Source: Combretum micranthum (taxonomy: Eukaryota > Streptophyta > Magnoliopsida > Myrtales > Combretaceae). Taken from it: a DNA stretch of 64,000 bases. This document shows, piece after piece, positions 44,923-58,300 of the stretch. Location of the stretch: assembly GCA_024138025.1 (NCBI GenBank), contig JAMXBD010000578.1:540001-604000 (forward strand), in the 5' to 3' direction. Every line of letters begins with the position of its first letter. The stretch's first letter is position 1. Made by a program: the position numbers and the translations under genes. Under the pieces are notes generated by a model. That model ran no database searches. It saw only the letters and a program-made list of their open reading frames with translations, and was not told the origin of the DNA.

Positions 44923-47900
44923 TTTAAACCCCCAAATTTTTTGGAATCGGTTTAGCATAAAACTCTAAACCAGAAGTCACCGAAACCCTAAAAGTCAACA
45001 AAACCCTAGTTATACGAAGTAGCTTAAAGTCCAGCAATCCCGAATAAGAAACTCGGTGAGAGTAAGTAGGGGTTTAGAATGTAGAATAGTGCGTAATTAT
45101 ATAAAATAGCATAAAAAGATCATATTAGTAAAACCGCAACCCGTCTCGGACCCGATCAGACACAATTCTTGAAAAACGTGTCTCGGGGCTCGGAATAGTA
45201 AAAATATTCCGAATATACCATTAGCCTCATAAAAATATAAGATTTCCAAAAATATCAATTTCGTAATTTTTCGGTAGCTAAAAATATCAGATATCGTATT
45301 TATACGCGTATTTTCTTACTACCGGTACTTTATTAGTCATATCTACTTTACATTACACTATTCATTACTATTCTACACTATTCTTTTCTCTCTATTTTTT
45401 CTTACACCTACTCTTACAAACACCATAACCTATAACATTTACTTTTTACCTTTCCCATAACTTCATTTCACATCTACCTTACATATTACTTCTTTAAATT
45501 AATAAAATACAAAAAAATAAAATCTCTCCCCCTCTCTTTTACCTATGGCCGGCGCATGACCCCCCATCTTCCTCAATTTGTTTCAATTTTTCATTTAATT
45601 TAATCATACAAAAATCACCCCATATTTTCCTATAAATACCCCCTCCTCTTTCACTTCTTTCACACAATTACTACCCACAAATTTCTTACTAAAACTCTCT
45701 CAAATTCTCCTCTCAAAACTCTCTCCAACTATCTTCTCAAAACTCTCTCAAAATTATTCCAAAACCACTTCTACCTACAACTAAAACCCATAATCACATA
45801 ACAATACCAAAGTCTTCTTTAGGTAACCATTCCATATTATTTTCTTTTCTCTTCATGTCATGTAACTTTACATGACCATAGTGTGAGTTTCCAAAGACTA
45901 AAAGTTATGGAAGCTATATTATGTTCATGTATTGTTCTTGTTCATGAAAATCTATTTATGTTTATGTTATTATTTTTGTTCATATTATTGTTACTATATC
46001 TAAGTATTATTATCTATGTATATATATGTATACATATTCTTTAGAGCATATAAGCTCACTTGCAATTTATTTATTTTATGCAATACAATTTATTTATTAA
46101 TTCCGTTGAAATTTATTTATTCCTTGTTATTTTAAGACTAGTCTCTAGTCTTAGACTTGTCCTCATCAAGTGAAAACAAAATTTTCTTTCTTTAATTTTA
46201 TTTTTCATTTTGGGACTAGTCTACTTCTTAGTCCCGGGAGCCTTGAAGAAGCTAAGACTCCAATACTTGACCTTATTATTTATGTTATTTTTGTTTACTA
46301 TTATTCTCATAAATCATGTTCATTTAGATTGTTGTCCAACAAATCCAATTTCTAAAAATAATTAACAAAATAAGATTTTGTCACTTAGAAATAAGTTTAT
46401 GTGAAGTATAAAATCTATGGTTTAACAAAAATAAATCAATTTCTTTTCAAGTTACAAAAAGAACCCACTACAAATTTTAGAAACTATCTTTATCATGAAA
46501 AGCTTTCTTAAATCCTTTAATATTCTACTTTGTTTTTCACAAGAAAATAATTGTTGATACAATGGTGATTTTTATGAAAAAGATAGCATAATGAAAGGAT
46601 GAGGAATTTTCAAATAAAGCTCTTTACAAATAAATAGGCAAAGAAAAGTTGTATAGGAAAAACAAAGAGGAAAAGTAGTACAAATATAAGAGAACTTAGA
46701 AAATAGAAAATTTATTTTCAAAAAGTTACTTGGGAAAAATAATAGAACAAACATAAAACATTTTTGGAAAACAAAAGAAACAAAATATTCATTTCAAGAG
46801 ATTTCCAAAATAAATTCTTGTAAACTATATTTTTCTAAAACTTCAAACCGACATTATCTTACTCAAGAAACATAATTGGACAACAAAACACTTGAGCATG
46901 CTTAAATATGATCTATGTAGCAATAAAAAGAGAATTTTTCAACTATATAGATAACTAAGTATTTATCAAGCCAATTTTGAATGGTCGAACCAAAGTTGTT
47001 TTTGAGTTAGAAAATTCGTGATGAATTTCATCGCCACTGTTTCGGGGCCTAAATAGTGTAGTTTGACAAAAATAGTTTTAGAAATGAATAGATCTTTTTG
47101 AGTAGGTAGAAATCGGTATATTATATGCGCGATTTCGAGTTAAAATGACCAAGTTATGGCCATTTTAAATTGGAACTTTCCTTTATACGAACTTTAACGT
47201 TCTTTTGACATTGTTTTGTCAAAATTCAAGAAAATCATTAAAGAATACTCATTGTGGGTATTTTCTTTGGCTAGGTGACTCCGAGGAAGGATACCTTTAT
47301 CCCGAAGATTATTTCGATTAAGTGGAGTGTGTGAACGACTCACCGCATAGAGGAATAGTCGACATCGCATCGTGAGTTTATTTCCTTAAAATGCTATACT
47401 TGTTGTGCTTGTAAATTAGTTGCACTAGAATTAAGAAAAGATAAATGGATATGTATGTAAAATAATTCTCTGAAGGAATCCTAAGAATATCGAGGCCGGA
47501 ATTGATTTAAATGTTGTTTTAGTATAATATTTGATTTGTATGAAATTCCTTGATCGCCATAATTCAACAATAATTATGTTATGATATCATAAATAAATGG
47601 ATTCATGCATACCACAAAGTGATTCACATTGCATATGGGTTATTATCCTTGGGTGAGAGGATAATAGGCTAATGTCGAAAGCAACACTTGGCGGAGTATC
47701 CGAAAGCGATTGCTTGGCGGCTTAAAGGAAATGCTTGGCGGAAAATTCAAAAGCAAGGTCAATTCACGTAGACTCGGGATGCTTGGCGATGAGTGGTCGT
47801 AAGCATAAAACTTTTTTTTAAAAAAACTACTTGTTTTGAGATTATGTATCACCAAACCCCGAATGGAGGGCGCAAATCCATTCAATAAATAGTTCTCGGA

Positions 47901-48417
47901 AAGCTATATGCTTGTTTGCCCACGTGTATGTTGCATCACATTTGATTGTTTAAACAACTTGTTTGAAATCTTATTACAAGAAGTTATTTATGGAAATAGT
48001 TCTCACTAAGCCTATTAGCTTATACCCCAATAGATATCTTTTGCAGTTTCCCTACCTGTGGTTGAGGCCACGAGGACCCTGTAACCTGGTAATTTCTTTT
48101 TGGAACAAAGAAATTCTAGATAAAGTTTAGCATGAATAAGAAGTATGATATTCTTGTAATAGACTAGATATTAAGGGAAATGTTCCTGAGTTTGTATGAT
48201 TATTATTATAAGTGAATGAATATTATGAGTTCTCTTTTCTTAACATGTTATTATACCTTATTAAGCTTCATAATCCCGGGTATGGTCCTCTAAACTTGTG
48301 AGAGCACGCCTTACGCTTAATATCAAGGCTTTTGGGAAAGGGTAAGGTTGTCATACTTAAGCTTTAATATTGTGTGTGGCGGACTGTTACGTTTAGGGTA
48401 CCCTTTAGGGTGTGACA
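44923..48417 (+). repeat. 3' LTR of element Z
   Basis: 3,495 bp, (T)TTAAACCCCCAAAT to GGGTGTGACA, collinear with the 5' LTR. Contains the TATA-like box at 45,631-45,638 and the GCTTGGCGG module at 47,675-47,810. It keeps the ~75-bp segment near 45,205-45,285 that the 5' LTR lost. Confidence 0.9.
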
Positions 48418-48422
48418 CTTAA
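48418..48422. repeat. Right TSD of element Z (CTTAA)
   Basis: Exact copy of 36,308-36,312. Confidence 0.9.
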
Positions 48423-50694
48423 ACTTAGGGGGAAATACCATGGTTTAGTTCAAATTTATGTGAACTTGTGAACTAGGCTCATGTTGTGGACTGAGTTTAA
48501 GTAGAGTTGAGCAACGACTTTTGAACCCTAAATGAAGCTATTTCTTTATGGAATAGATTTATGAGATATAAGTATTCGAACTGCTTATATTAATCTCATG
48601 AGCAACTGTTGTTACTCAGGACCCCTAAATTCCCAAAGTGTGATTCCGGTGTTTGAATACCCTCTCGTTGTTCTGTAGAAGAAAACTTAATAAGATAATG
48701 ACTTGATTCATTGATGCAATTCATTTGATTTAAGTTTGCTTGATAAATTGTTCTTGTATTTCGTTATTGCGTACTAGGTCTTTGGCTCACTTTTGCTACT
48801 TTGCATGTAATGGAGATGAGTTATATGATGATCTGGGTTATGGGTCAGACTTTGAGAGATTCATAGATGAGTGGGACGAATAGGACTCGAATGCCCCTGG
48901 ATTTTGGAAAAGCTTTTGTTTAAAAGCAAAATTCTTTATATAGAAGGCTTGATAGATAAGCTTAAGATGTATAGACCATAAGATCTCTTAGGGTTACTTT
49001 TTGTATTAAGAAAAACTTGTAATTTTTGTAGTGTCTTGTATTGACACTAAACTTTGTACATATGATGTATATATATTTATAGATTTCTTTTATTAGCAAT
49101 CTTGTTTTATTAAAGGTTGTTTCTAAAGTTTTAGTAGATTTAATCAAACAATTCTCATAAACTGTTAGTTTTAGGACAACCTTACATATATGAAAATGTT
49201 ATATGTGGTTGGGGACTCGGTGCTCTAAATCTTAGGATTTAGTAGGTCGGGTCTTTACACCACACCTTCCGGCATAGCCCGTACTACTAGGGGATCTTGA
49301 GTAACGCATCACGATGCTCAGGGAGTTGATATAAGTAGCTCGGATACTTATAGCTCCTAGATAAATCTATCCAATAACGAAAAAGTAATCTCACTTAGGG
49401 TTATCAACCGTTTCTCGACTTTGCTTAACTCAATCCATAATATCACCTAATTCAAGTGTTCCCATAAACATTGAATTAAATCATATTACATCCTTTCAAG
49501 AATAAGCAAGTGTTATACCGATACCGAGTACCCTATCAATTACCCACTGAACCACTTATGAAAGTCATTTCAATATGACAGGGGTGGTCTAAGCGCCTAA
49601 AACTACCATGCCCCCAATCTGAGCAAGGTGCCGCTATCCCAACTAGATTCAACGGCGTAAAAGACAATCAAAACTCATCAATTATTAAGCCAAGTTTAAG
49701 TTCTTAATCCATTTTAGATGTCTATCCTAACATCATACATGCAAGTTACTGTGTATCTTGAATATGAAATCCAAACATAGAATCGGAAGGAATTTTAGAA
49801 GATAATCCAGAAGATAAATCAGATATCCACTTCTGTTAAAGAAAGAACTCGTATAAGAAATTAAACTAAACTAATCATCCTCTTTCTTAAACTTTTATTA
49901 ACCCTATTTGATCAGACACTAACTCGGAACCCTACTATGGCTACGAAGATTGCCTCGCCAAAATATGGACAGTTCTCCTTTGTCTATCAAATAATTTCTT
50001 TTCTCTTTATTTATAGTGTTTTATTACAAAAGCATCAACAAAGAATTCATATACCAAAAACATTCATTTTCCAAGTAAACACACATTTGAAACAACATAT
50101 TCCCCATATTATGCAAAGATCATCCTAATTCATTCATCTAAGCTAATTATTAGCTATTAACCCATTTTCGCTTAACCTTAGCCAAATTGTTTAACCTTAA
50201 TCATTTAATTCAAAAACTAAGTAAAAGATGGTCAAACTAACTCAGTCTAATTTATTTTAACTCATTCAAGTCTATTTAAATAAATTGAACCTAAGTTTGT
50301 TAGCTAAATTCATTTTATAACTAACTTCTAGATTTAATCTAATTATTTGTTATATCTATAAATCTACTTAATTCATGCTTAATTAAATCAATAAATTAAC
50401 ATAACACGTCAAACATCACTTATCTATCTCATTTTAACTTAAAAAGATTTATTTGCACTTAACAACAAATATTTAGAAAGTAAATACAAGTTTTGACTTT
50501 GTTTAAGAAAACATAATAGCTATAAAGAACTAAAATTTAAGCATTGATATGTTTAAAATTTGTAAAATCTCAAAACATAAAAATTGTAGATCTCTTTTTA
50601 AGTTTTCTAACGCAACTTGAATCACCTCAATCAAAGATTAGATTAAAAAGTTATGATAAAAATATGAAAACATCTCAAATTTCGAAATTCAACT

Positions 50695-50945
50695 TTTCAA
50701 AGGACACAGCCAAGGGACAAGTCGTGTCTCCAAAATGTCAACCGGGCAATATCACCACAGCTAACGACACGGCTTGGGGACAGGCCATGTCTCCAAAATG
50801 TCGACCTGGGAATATCACCACAGCTAACAACACGGCTTAGGGACAAGCCATGTCTCCAAAATGTCACTTAAAATTTCAAAGAAAAAGCCTTTGACATGTT
50901 TTGTGACATGGCTTGTCACAAAAATGTCTTTTTGACAGCCCATGT
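50695..50945. repeat. Variable module with 63-bp tandem units
   Basis: Units start near 50,703, 50,766 and 50,829: GACACGGCTTGGGGACA, GGCCATGTCTCCAAAATGTC, then GAATATCACCACAGCTAA. The phrases GACACGGC and GCCATGTC give it internal inverted symmetry. The third unit is partial and followed by related phrases (GACATGGCTTGTCAC). Confidence 0.8.
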
Positions 50946-51414
50946 TCTTTTGAAAAACGACTTTTGAAAACATTTTTATCAACTTCAAACGTCATTTTAA
51001 ACACATATACAACTTCATACATGAATATACTTTACTTTCAACATATCAAACACTTCAAATATCATTTTAAACAACTCAAACACTTCAACACTTCCAAATA
51101 CTCCATCAAACTTCTATTCTCAATTCATCATTTTCCTCATCACAATCCCAACTCCCATAAACCATAAATCCAATAAATACATATATAAACAATACTTTTA
51201 ACTTATTTATAACATCCATACATCATATAAACATATAAAGAACAATTAAAGTAAAAGATAAATTGAAATAGAAAACTTATCTATCCAAGAACACATGCAC
51301 ACTTGAGTTTTCTTTATACTTCTAGCTTGAATTCCTTCTCCAATCCCCATTTCTAACTTGATTCTCTTTTATTCCTTCTTGAATTTGAGATTTAAAGAGA
51401 AGAATTTGAGAGAA

Positions 51415-51500
51415 AAAGAAAAAGGAAAGGAGGAGAAGAAGAAATAGATACAGGAAAAGAAGAAGAAGAAGAAGAGAGAGAGAGAGAAAAAAAGAAAGAT
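51415..51500. repeat. GAA/GA-rich simple sequence
   Basis: GAAGAAGAAG and GAGAGAGAG runs inside the LTR; accounts for leucine/phenylalanine-rich frames on the minus strand that are not genes. Confidence 0.75.
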
Positions 51501-51988
51501 AAAAGGCAGGAAACAAAAGAAATATAAAATGGAAAAGATAAATATAAATATATTTTCAAAATAAGGCATTGGATTTAGAACTACCAGATCAATATCTATA
51601 GTTCTAGAAGTATTTAGAAGATGATTTCTGAACTAACAAGTTAGAAATTAAGAACTTAAAATAAGAACTTACTTTAAGAATTTATTTTAGATAAAAAGAT
51701 ATTTCATTTGAGTTCGGGTATAAGAATTGATATTTTTATTCAAGCAAATGAACTCAAATTTTGTGGGGATTTAGGAATTAGAGTTTTGGCTAAGAATTAA
51801 GGATTTAGTAATCCTCTAAACATTTTAATGACTTGTTTGGAGAATTTAGATTTCAAATCTTAAATTCGACTTAGTTAATTATTAATCTAGTTATGTTAAC
51901 TTGTCTAGTTATATCCTATAATTCATTTAAGTTATCCAAATCTATCTAAACTTAATTTCTAACATATGTGAAGGTTTAAGGTATTTCA

Positions 51989-52012
51989 TTCTTCCCACCT
52001 TACAAGAATTTA
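51989..52012 (-). other. Polypurine tract of the minus-orientation Tekay-like element
   Basis: On the minus strand, TCGAGGACTAAATTCTTG is followed by TAAGGTGGGAAGAA and then the LTR start TGAAATACC. This shows the LTR to the left is a 3' LTR with internal sequence to the right. Confidence 0.65.
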
Positions 52013-53188
52013 GTCCTCGAAATTCACTTAACCTTTTTTGATAGGAGACATATCATATTACTTTTAAACTTTATCATTCAAAAACTTTTCCTTATTTGAG
52101 ATTTTTATTTTCCATTACGTTTTCGCTGCGCACTCTGATCATTTTCTTGAGTTTTGTTCTCATAGTTTTACTTTGAGTTATTTGTTAAACAAGTATAAAT
52201 TTTACTTTGATATATATTGCATATATACTTATCATTTTTGGTTTCATAAAACATATGAAGATTTTGTATCATTTCTCTTTTAATCACAATACTTGAAAAT
52301 TTTCTTTCCATTTTCATTTCAAACAATATTTTGATATTTAAGTTATATTAGTTCTATTCTTTTCTTCAAAAACATTCATTTATATTTTGATTTCAAAATT
52401 TTGAAATCTTTAATGTTTCTTTAACTCTTACACAACTGATATTTCATCCAACTTCAGAATATATATAGCAATAGGAATTAGTTTAGCGATTTCAACCGTC
52501 CACTGACTCGATTTTTAAGAAGACTCAGACTCAAACAAAAACAACAGACGAGTCTGACCCAAGTGTGTCTCTCGCCTTGAGATAACACACAACGACACAA
52601 CACAAAAGACATAATAAAACAACTCGACAATGAGGGTTATAAACTCGCTATTCCATTCTCACTTGCATATATATGTCAATTTGCATATGAAACATACAGT
52701 ATCTATATTCTTTTAATTGTCAAAGATGTTATGTTTGGTATTCATCTTGATATGGTAGTAATCAAGACGTCTCATGTCATTTTGGTTGCACATATATATG
52801 GAATCAATTTTATTTTGGATCGAGAATATGGAATTGATGATAAATAGTTATCTATTCAGTGTTTTAGGATTTCAAATCTTGGTTTCCATTTTGACATGAT
52901 ATTGACTTTTGAAGATTTCTTGAACACTTTTACCTGTGATATACTTAGGATATTTCTTCAATTATCTCATTTTAATCTTTTGATTTTGGAAGAAACTTGT
53001 ATTTGATTTAGATTTGATAGTCAATTTCAAAATTTCGATTTTGCTAAATCATTAGATTTTCGATATATGTTATCGTATTAGTAGATTTGGGTAGATTGAA
53101 ATTTACTTCCCAAACTAATTGAAATTTGGAATCATTCTTTTCCTTTTCCTTTGAAATTTGATACCTCATTTGATTTTAATGCATTAGT

Positions 53189-53220
<32 letters not shown>

Positions 53221-53809
53221 AACTTTGAGATATCAAGGTTAAATTGATATTTCAAACTCTCTTTTCTATTTAATTCTCTTCATTTTGTCAACATATCAAC
53301 AATAGCAACTTGGAGGGAAAGAAGAAAATTCCTATTATTATCTATCAAATTTTATTAAAACAACACATCCAAAACATAACACACAGCACTTAAGAGTCTA
53401 TCTCAAATTTTAAAGGATTTAGGGGGATAATCCTAGTGTTTGTCTAAAACATTTGTGCTCTATTTACTTTTAGTCAAATTTGAATTAAGTTCATTTTACA
53501 AGCAAGCATTAAATATACTCTCACAATTATAACAAAAATACATAATAAACATACATGTATACATTACATTAAACACACATATACCTCATAGCATTCACAA
53601 ATATACTATAAGACAAATCAATTTAAAAAGAAACATGTATATATATAAACAACACATAGAAATCATGCAATGTTCATTTAAGTTCATTTTCAAATATTAA
53701 CAGAAAATAAATTTGAGCCAAGTTGATTAATTTAGTGTGACAAATTAATTTTATTAACTACTAATTAATGGTTTATCAAACAACAAGAAACAACAAACAA
53801 GAAACAACT
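52013..53809 (-). mobile_element. Non-coding internal remnant of the minus-orientation element
   Basis: About 1.8 kb adjoining the PPT where pol should end, yet neither strand shows integrase, chromodomain or other retroelement motifs. AT-rich, with a TA/GT dinucleotide run at 53,189-53,220. Either a non-autonomous element or unrelated sequence brought next to the PPT by a break. The right limit is where copy 2 of the duplicated segment starts; no 5' LTR is present. Confidence 0.4.
53189..53220. repeat. (TA)n(TG)n microsatellite
   Basis: TATATATATATA followed by about ten TG dinucleotides. Confidence 0.95.
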
Positions 53810-53846
53810 GTGTCTTTTATATCTAGTGTCATGTCAATTTCATGGT

Positions 53847-53851
53847 TTATT
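53847..53851. repeat. Left TSD of the Z solo LTR (TTATT)
   Basis: Exact match to 61,166-61,170; copy 1 of the duplication shows the empty site (GGTTTATTTCTATAA). Confidence 0.9.
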
Positions 53852-54439
53852 TGTCACACCTCAAAGGGTACCCTAAACGTGGTAGTCTGCCGCACATAAT
53901 ATTAAAGCTAATGAATGACAACCTTAGTCATGTAGAAGCTTCGATATCACGTGCAATGCATACTTCCAAGATAGTAGGAAACTCAAAGGGGTATTACGTT
54001 TAAGCAGATAATAAAAGCATGCAAGAACTTATAAGGTAAACATGTAATAATCATTAAGATAAAAGTTTCTTACAACTTCTTAGGGCATTCCCTCGTTCTA
54101 AAAGCCTAGCTCAAATTAAGTCATCTTCAAAACATACATGAATATAATATAAGTCTTACTATAAGATTTCTCTTAGAAGTCTATATCAAAAAATAAATAT
54201 ATAAACTTCTTCCAAAGACTCCTAGTAGCTTTGGCTCATACCTAACAAAAGGGGCTCCTTGGTGCCAAGCACAAGTAATCAAACCGTAACAAAAAGCTAT
54301 TGTGGTATAAGCAAAACTAGCTTAGTGAGATAACTCCCATCTTCAAAACTTTTTCATAAAATATACAAGTATTTTAGACAATAATATGGGAATGCATCAA
54401 TCACATGAGCAAACAAAGTACACACGATTAATCGGAAAC

Positions 54440-54620
54440 CATGTGTAGCATGGATTTTACGCCCTCCATGTTGGGAGTTGGGTGGTTACCGGTCCATACA
54501 ACCATCAATAGTTGTAGACTTACCGGTTTCTACTTGCCCGGTAGACTTTTAGCTCCTACTAGCCCATATAGACTTTTCGGCTCCTATAAGCCACCGCTAT
54601 GAGACTCCTCGTTTCCCCAC
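54440..54620. repeat. Variable module of the Z solo LTR
   Basis: Repeated phrases TAGACTT(T/A)(T/C)CGG, GCTCCTA(C/T)(T/A)AG and ACCGGT. Occupies the position of the GCTTGGCGG repeats in element Z but shares no sequence with them. Confidence 0.6.
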
Positions 54621-55314
54621 ACGAAGATAGTAGTGAAAAAAATAAATGTGACTCACAATATGTTATGCATGAATTGTTTTCAATATTGGTTTAATTAATT
54701 ATCGTCAAGTTCAAGATAAAGGTGACTAAAACAATATTCATTAGACCATTGCGAGAAAACATAAGTTATTCATCAATTCCTCTTTCGATATACTTAGCTT
54801 TTATTCAACAACCACATCATTCAATCATGAATCCAAATAACACATCATTTATTCATTTATCTTTTTACTTACAGTTTAGTGCTACTACTTATAAGCACAA
54901 TCAAGGAAACGTAATTAGTAAGAGATTAACTCACTCCATGACGATCGCTCCTAGTCAAAATAATCTTCTAGAAAGACGATATCAGTTCCTTCTTCACCTA
55001 AACAAGATGAAATACCCAAAATGAGTATTTCATAGAATATCCCCTATAAAAATTCTAAGTCTATCTTTAATTTGCGGTAAAGTTGGATTTGAAGGAAATT
55101 CCAACTTAAAATGGTCATAACTTGCTCATTTTAACTCGGAATTTCGCATATTATATGTCGTTTTCTTCCTACTCAAAAAGATCTATTCATTTCTAAGGTT
55201 ACTTTTACTATAAAAGGTCATTTGGGTCTCAAATTAGAAGGGTATAGATCTAATACGAAAATTCCATTCTTGAAAAACAATATTTTCTAATCCTTCCTTT
55301 ACTAAGGTTTGTTT

Positions 55315-55319
55315 AAGTA
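55315..55319. repeat. Left TSD (AAGTA) of the nested Tekay-like solo LTR
   Basis: Exact match to 59,307-59,311. Confidence 0.88.
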
Positions 55320-58300
55320 TGTAAAAACCCAACATGCTCAATTCTCAAATTAAGCACACCAAGTCTCCAACCACGTATAACTCTTACGAATTATACGTAA
55401 AGTGTCTTAAAAGAAGGTGTTTATGTTGAACATTGCTATCTGATTTTATGTTATGAAATCGTTTAGTTAGATTTTCAGATAATTGGATTTAGCAGTGGAA
55501 AAATAAACTTTAATAAAAACGTTTCTACATAAAAGCATTTCAAACTTCCACTATTATAAGTGGAAAAACTTTCACTTTGATAAATATTTAGAAAAGTTTA
55601 TTTACAAAACTTGGGCACTAACAAGCCCTTAAATGAAAATACAAATTTATAAATGAATCCAGTCTCTATAAAACAAATAAAAGGAGAAACAAAACAACTA
55701 AACTACTCAATGCTCCTGACTCACATCACTCATCCACACTCCTTCCCGAATCAACAGAAGCACCCAAAAACACGAGACAACATCATCAATAGCAACAACA
55801 TCATCATATCATCGTCTCATCATCCATCATCACCAATATTAACAACATCAACAAGAACTCATCATTTTTTACTTCATCAACATCATCTTTATCAACAACA
55901 AAACCTGTAAAAAGAATAACAACAGCAAGAATGAGCCGAAGCCCAGTACACAGTAACACAATCACACACGGAGTGGCACGCAAGCTTAACAAAATGCAAT
56001 GCATCAATCCACAAGTTATTATCTTTTCATTAAAATAAACAAATCAACAATGGAGCACTCACACTCCGTAACAAGCCAGTGGGAATCTAGGGTTCCTGAG
56101 TAACAGCAACTGCTTAGGGGGTTAATATAGATAGACCGGATATCTATATCTCCTATATCTAACATATAAAGAATATTAATAGCATCATCTAGGGTTCACA
56201 CTCCTTTATACACTCCACTTATCCCAGTCTATAACATCAATTAGTTCAACTGTCCCATACCCGTGAACTAAAACATATTATTTCCTCCCGAGCCCAAGTA
56301 GAGAATATACTGATATAGTTAACCCTATTAGCTACCCACTTAACCAATAAAAGAAACCACCATTGCATCATGGATTTAAGTCATTGCATCATGACAAAGA
56401 TTGGGCTAAGTGCCTAACTACCGTGCCATTGCATCATGACAAGGTTGTCGCCCCCAGATCCGGATTCAACGACGTAATAGACAACCAATACTCATCAATT
56501 ATTAAGTCGAGTTTAAGTTATTAATCCATTTTAGATGCCTATCTTAACATCCAACATGCAAGTTACTGCGTACCTTGAATATGAAATCCAAACAGAGGAG
56601 AAGCTATCTCAGAAGATATGTTAGATATCCATCACTATTAAAGGAAAGAACTCATATATGAAATTAAACTACCATCCACTTATATCAAATTCATATAAGA
56701 ACTTATATCAAACTTTTATTAAACTCTATTTGATTAGACACTAATGTGGAACCCCACTATGGCTACGAATATCGCCTCGCCAAAATATTGACAGTTCTCC
56801 TTTGTCTGTCAAATTAATTCTTTTCACTTTAATTATAGTTTCTTATCACAAACATAACATATATAAAGCATTCATACATAAAAGCATTCATATTCAAAGC
56901 AAATATACATTTGAAACGATATATTGCTCATGTTATTCAAAGATCATCATAACACATTCATCTAAGCCAATTATTAGCTATTAACCTATTTTAGCTTAAC
57001 CTTAGCTAAATTGATTAGAATTAGTCATTTAATCTAAAACTAATTCAAGTTGATTAACTTAAGTAGTCTAATTCCTTTTAGCTAATTCAAGCTCATTTAG
57101 TCAAGTCGAACTTAGATTCATTACTAATTCATTATACATTTAGGATCTATGTCAATTCAAGCTTACATTAACTTAAACTTAGCCAAATTAATTAACCTTA
57201 ATCATTTAATTCAAAAACTAAGTCAAAGATGGTTAAACTAACTCAATCTAATTCATTTTAACTCGTTCAAGTCTACTTAATCAAGTTGAACTTAAGTTTG
57301 TTAGCTAAACTAACTTTAAACTCAACATTTAAGGATTTCAAAGATTACTTACATGAAGGTATAACTTAACAAGTATTCATCTAACAACATTATATTAACT
57401 TTTAAAATCATTACCTATAACTTCAAATCATATATATAATATACCTAGCTTTAAACATTAAGCACAACACTCATAAAATTCAAATATAATTCATACATAA
57501 GTTTAACTTCACACTTACATGCTTAACAAGTTCAATAGCTAATCATAATAACAAATGATAAACAAGGAAAACAATTGAAGAAAAACATAACTTAAATCAT
57601 ACTAAATCTTAAGCTTAACATCAAGGAAATTCAAATAAAATTCATATAAATACATAACTCAACATTTATATACTTACGAAGATCATTTAATTTCACTAAG
57701 TGGTCACAAGATCATAAAACAAGCAACGAAAATCATTATATACAACATAACTACTTTTAGTTTAATACTCATGGAAATTCAATTATTTGTTGAATTTATA
57801 AATCTATCTAAATCATGCTTAATTAAATCAATCTATCAACATAACACATCAAACATCACTTATCTATCTCATTTTAACTCAAAAAGATCCATTTCTTAGG
57901 CAAAAACACATTTCACAAACAAAAACAAGTTTTGAATTTTGTTTGTAAAAATGTAGTAGCTGGAAAGAAGCCAAATTCGAGCATTGATAATTTTGGAATT
58001 TGTAAAAACCCAAAACATAAAAGTTGTAGATCTTTTTTTAATCTTCCTATAGCAACTTGAATCACCTCAATCGGAGATTGTGTGAAAAAGTTATGTCCAA
58101 AATACGATCAAGCTGCGAAACAGGGCAATGTTAGAAAACGAACGCCGGCACTTCTACACCGACAGCGTAAATCTCGAAACCGGCAGCGTTGGAGGTAGCT
58201 TAAGAAAATGCATTTTTTTCACTTCAACATCGCCTCAAAGCCGACCGTGTAGAAGCTCCAGGAGGCGGTGTTGACTACAGAACAGGTTTGCGAAAACATG

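Larger units (their letters stand above)
36313..48417 (+). mobile_element. Element Z: complete long-LTR Ty3/gypsy element with degenerate pol
   Basis: 12.1 kb, perfect CTTAA TSD, 5' LTR 36,313-39,742, PBS TGGTATCAGAGCATGG, a pre-gag ORF, gag with zinc knuckles, decayed protease and pol, PPT AAGGGGGGTAGG, 3' LTR 44,923-48,417. Inserted in the LTR of the truncated Tekay-like element. The LTRs look nearly identical over 3.4 kb apart from a ~75-bp indel and a few small ones, whereas gag carries several stops and pol is barely recognisable, suggesting it moved as a non-autonomous element. LTR length, PBS and gag style suggest a chromovirus; lineage not settled. Confidence 0.88.
34544..49259 (+). 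repeat. 3' LTR of the truncated Tekay-like element, split by element Z
   Basis: Starts TGAAATAATC at 34,544 and ends GGTCGGGTCTTTACA at 49,259. Parts 34,544-36,312 and 48,423-49,259 join cleanly once element Z and one CTTAA copy are removed, giving about 2.6 kb. It holds a variable GC-rich module (35,525-35,705), CATGATGCAATG motifs (36,160-36,250, the reverse of CATTGCATCATG) and the conserved hairpin (48,597-48,620). Its orientation matches the pol fragment, which fixes the orientation of all the solo LTRs of the family. Confidence 0.85.
49260..51988 (-). repeat. Remainder of a minus-orientation Tekay-like LTR
   Basis: Begins abruptly inside the LTR (CCACACCTTCCGGCATAG) and runs through the hairpin (49,296-49,323), TATA-like box (50,008-50,015), variable module (50,695-50,945) and GAAGAA tract to the end GGTATTTCA. 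Compared with 55,320-59,306 it lacks the first ~730 bp, of which 122 bp are at 33,414-33,535. A PPT follows, so this is a 3' LTR. Confidence 0.75.

Noticed and set aside
51322..51569. Leu/Phe-rich frames resembling membrane proteins
   Set aside because: Translation of a GAA/GA-rich tract inside an LTR.
54722..55024. 100-residue frame inside the Z solo LTR
   Set aside because: No counterpart stays open in the other Z LTRs and no domain is visible.
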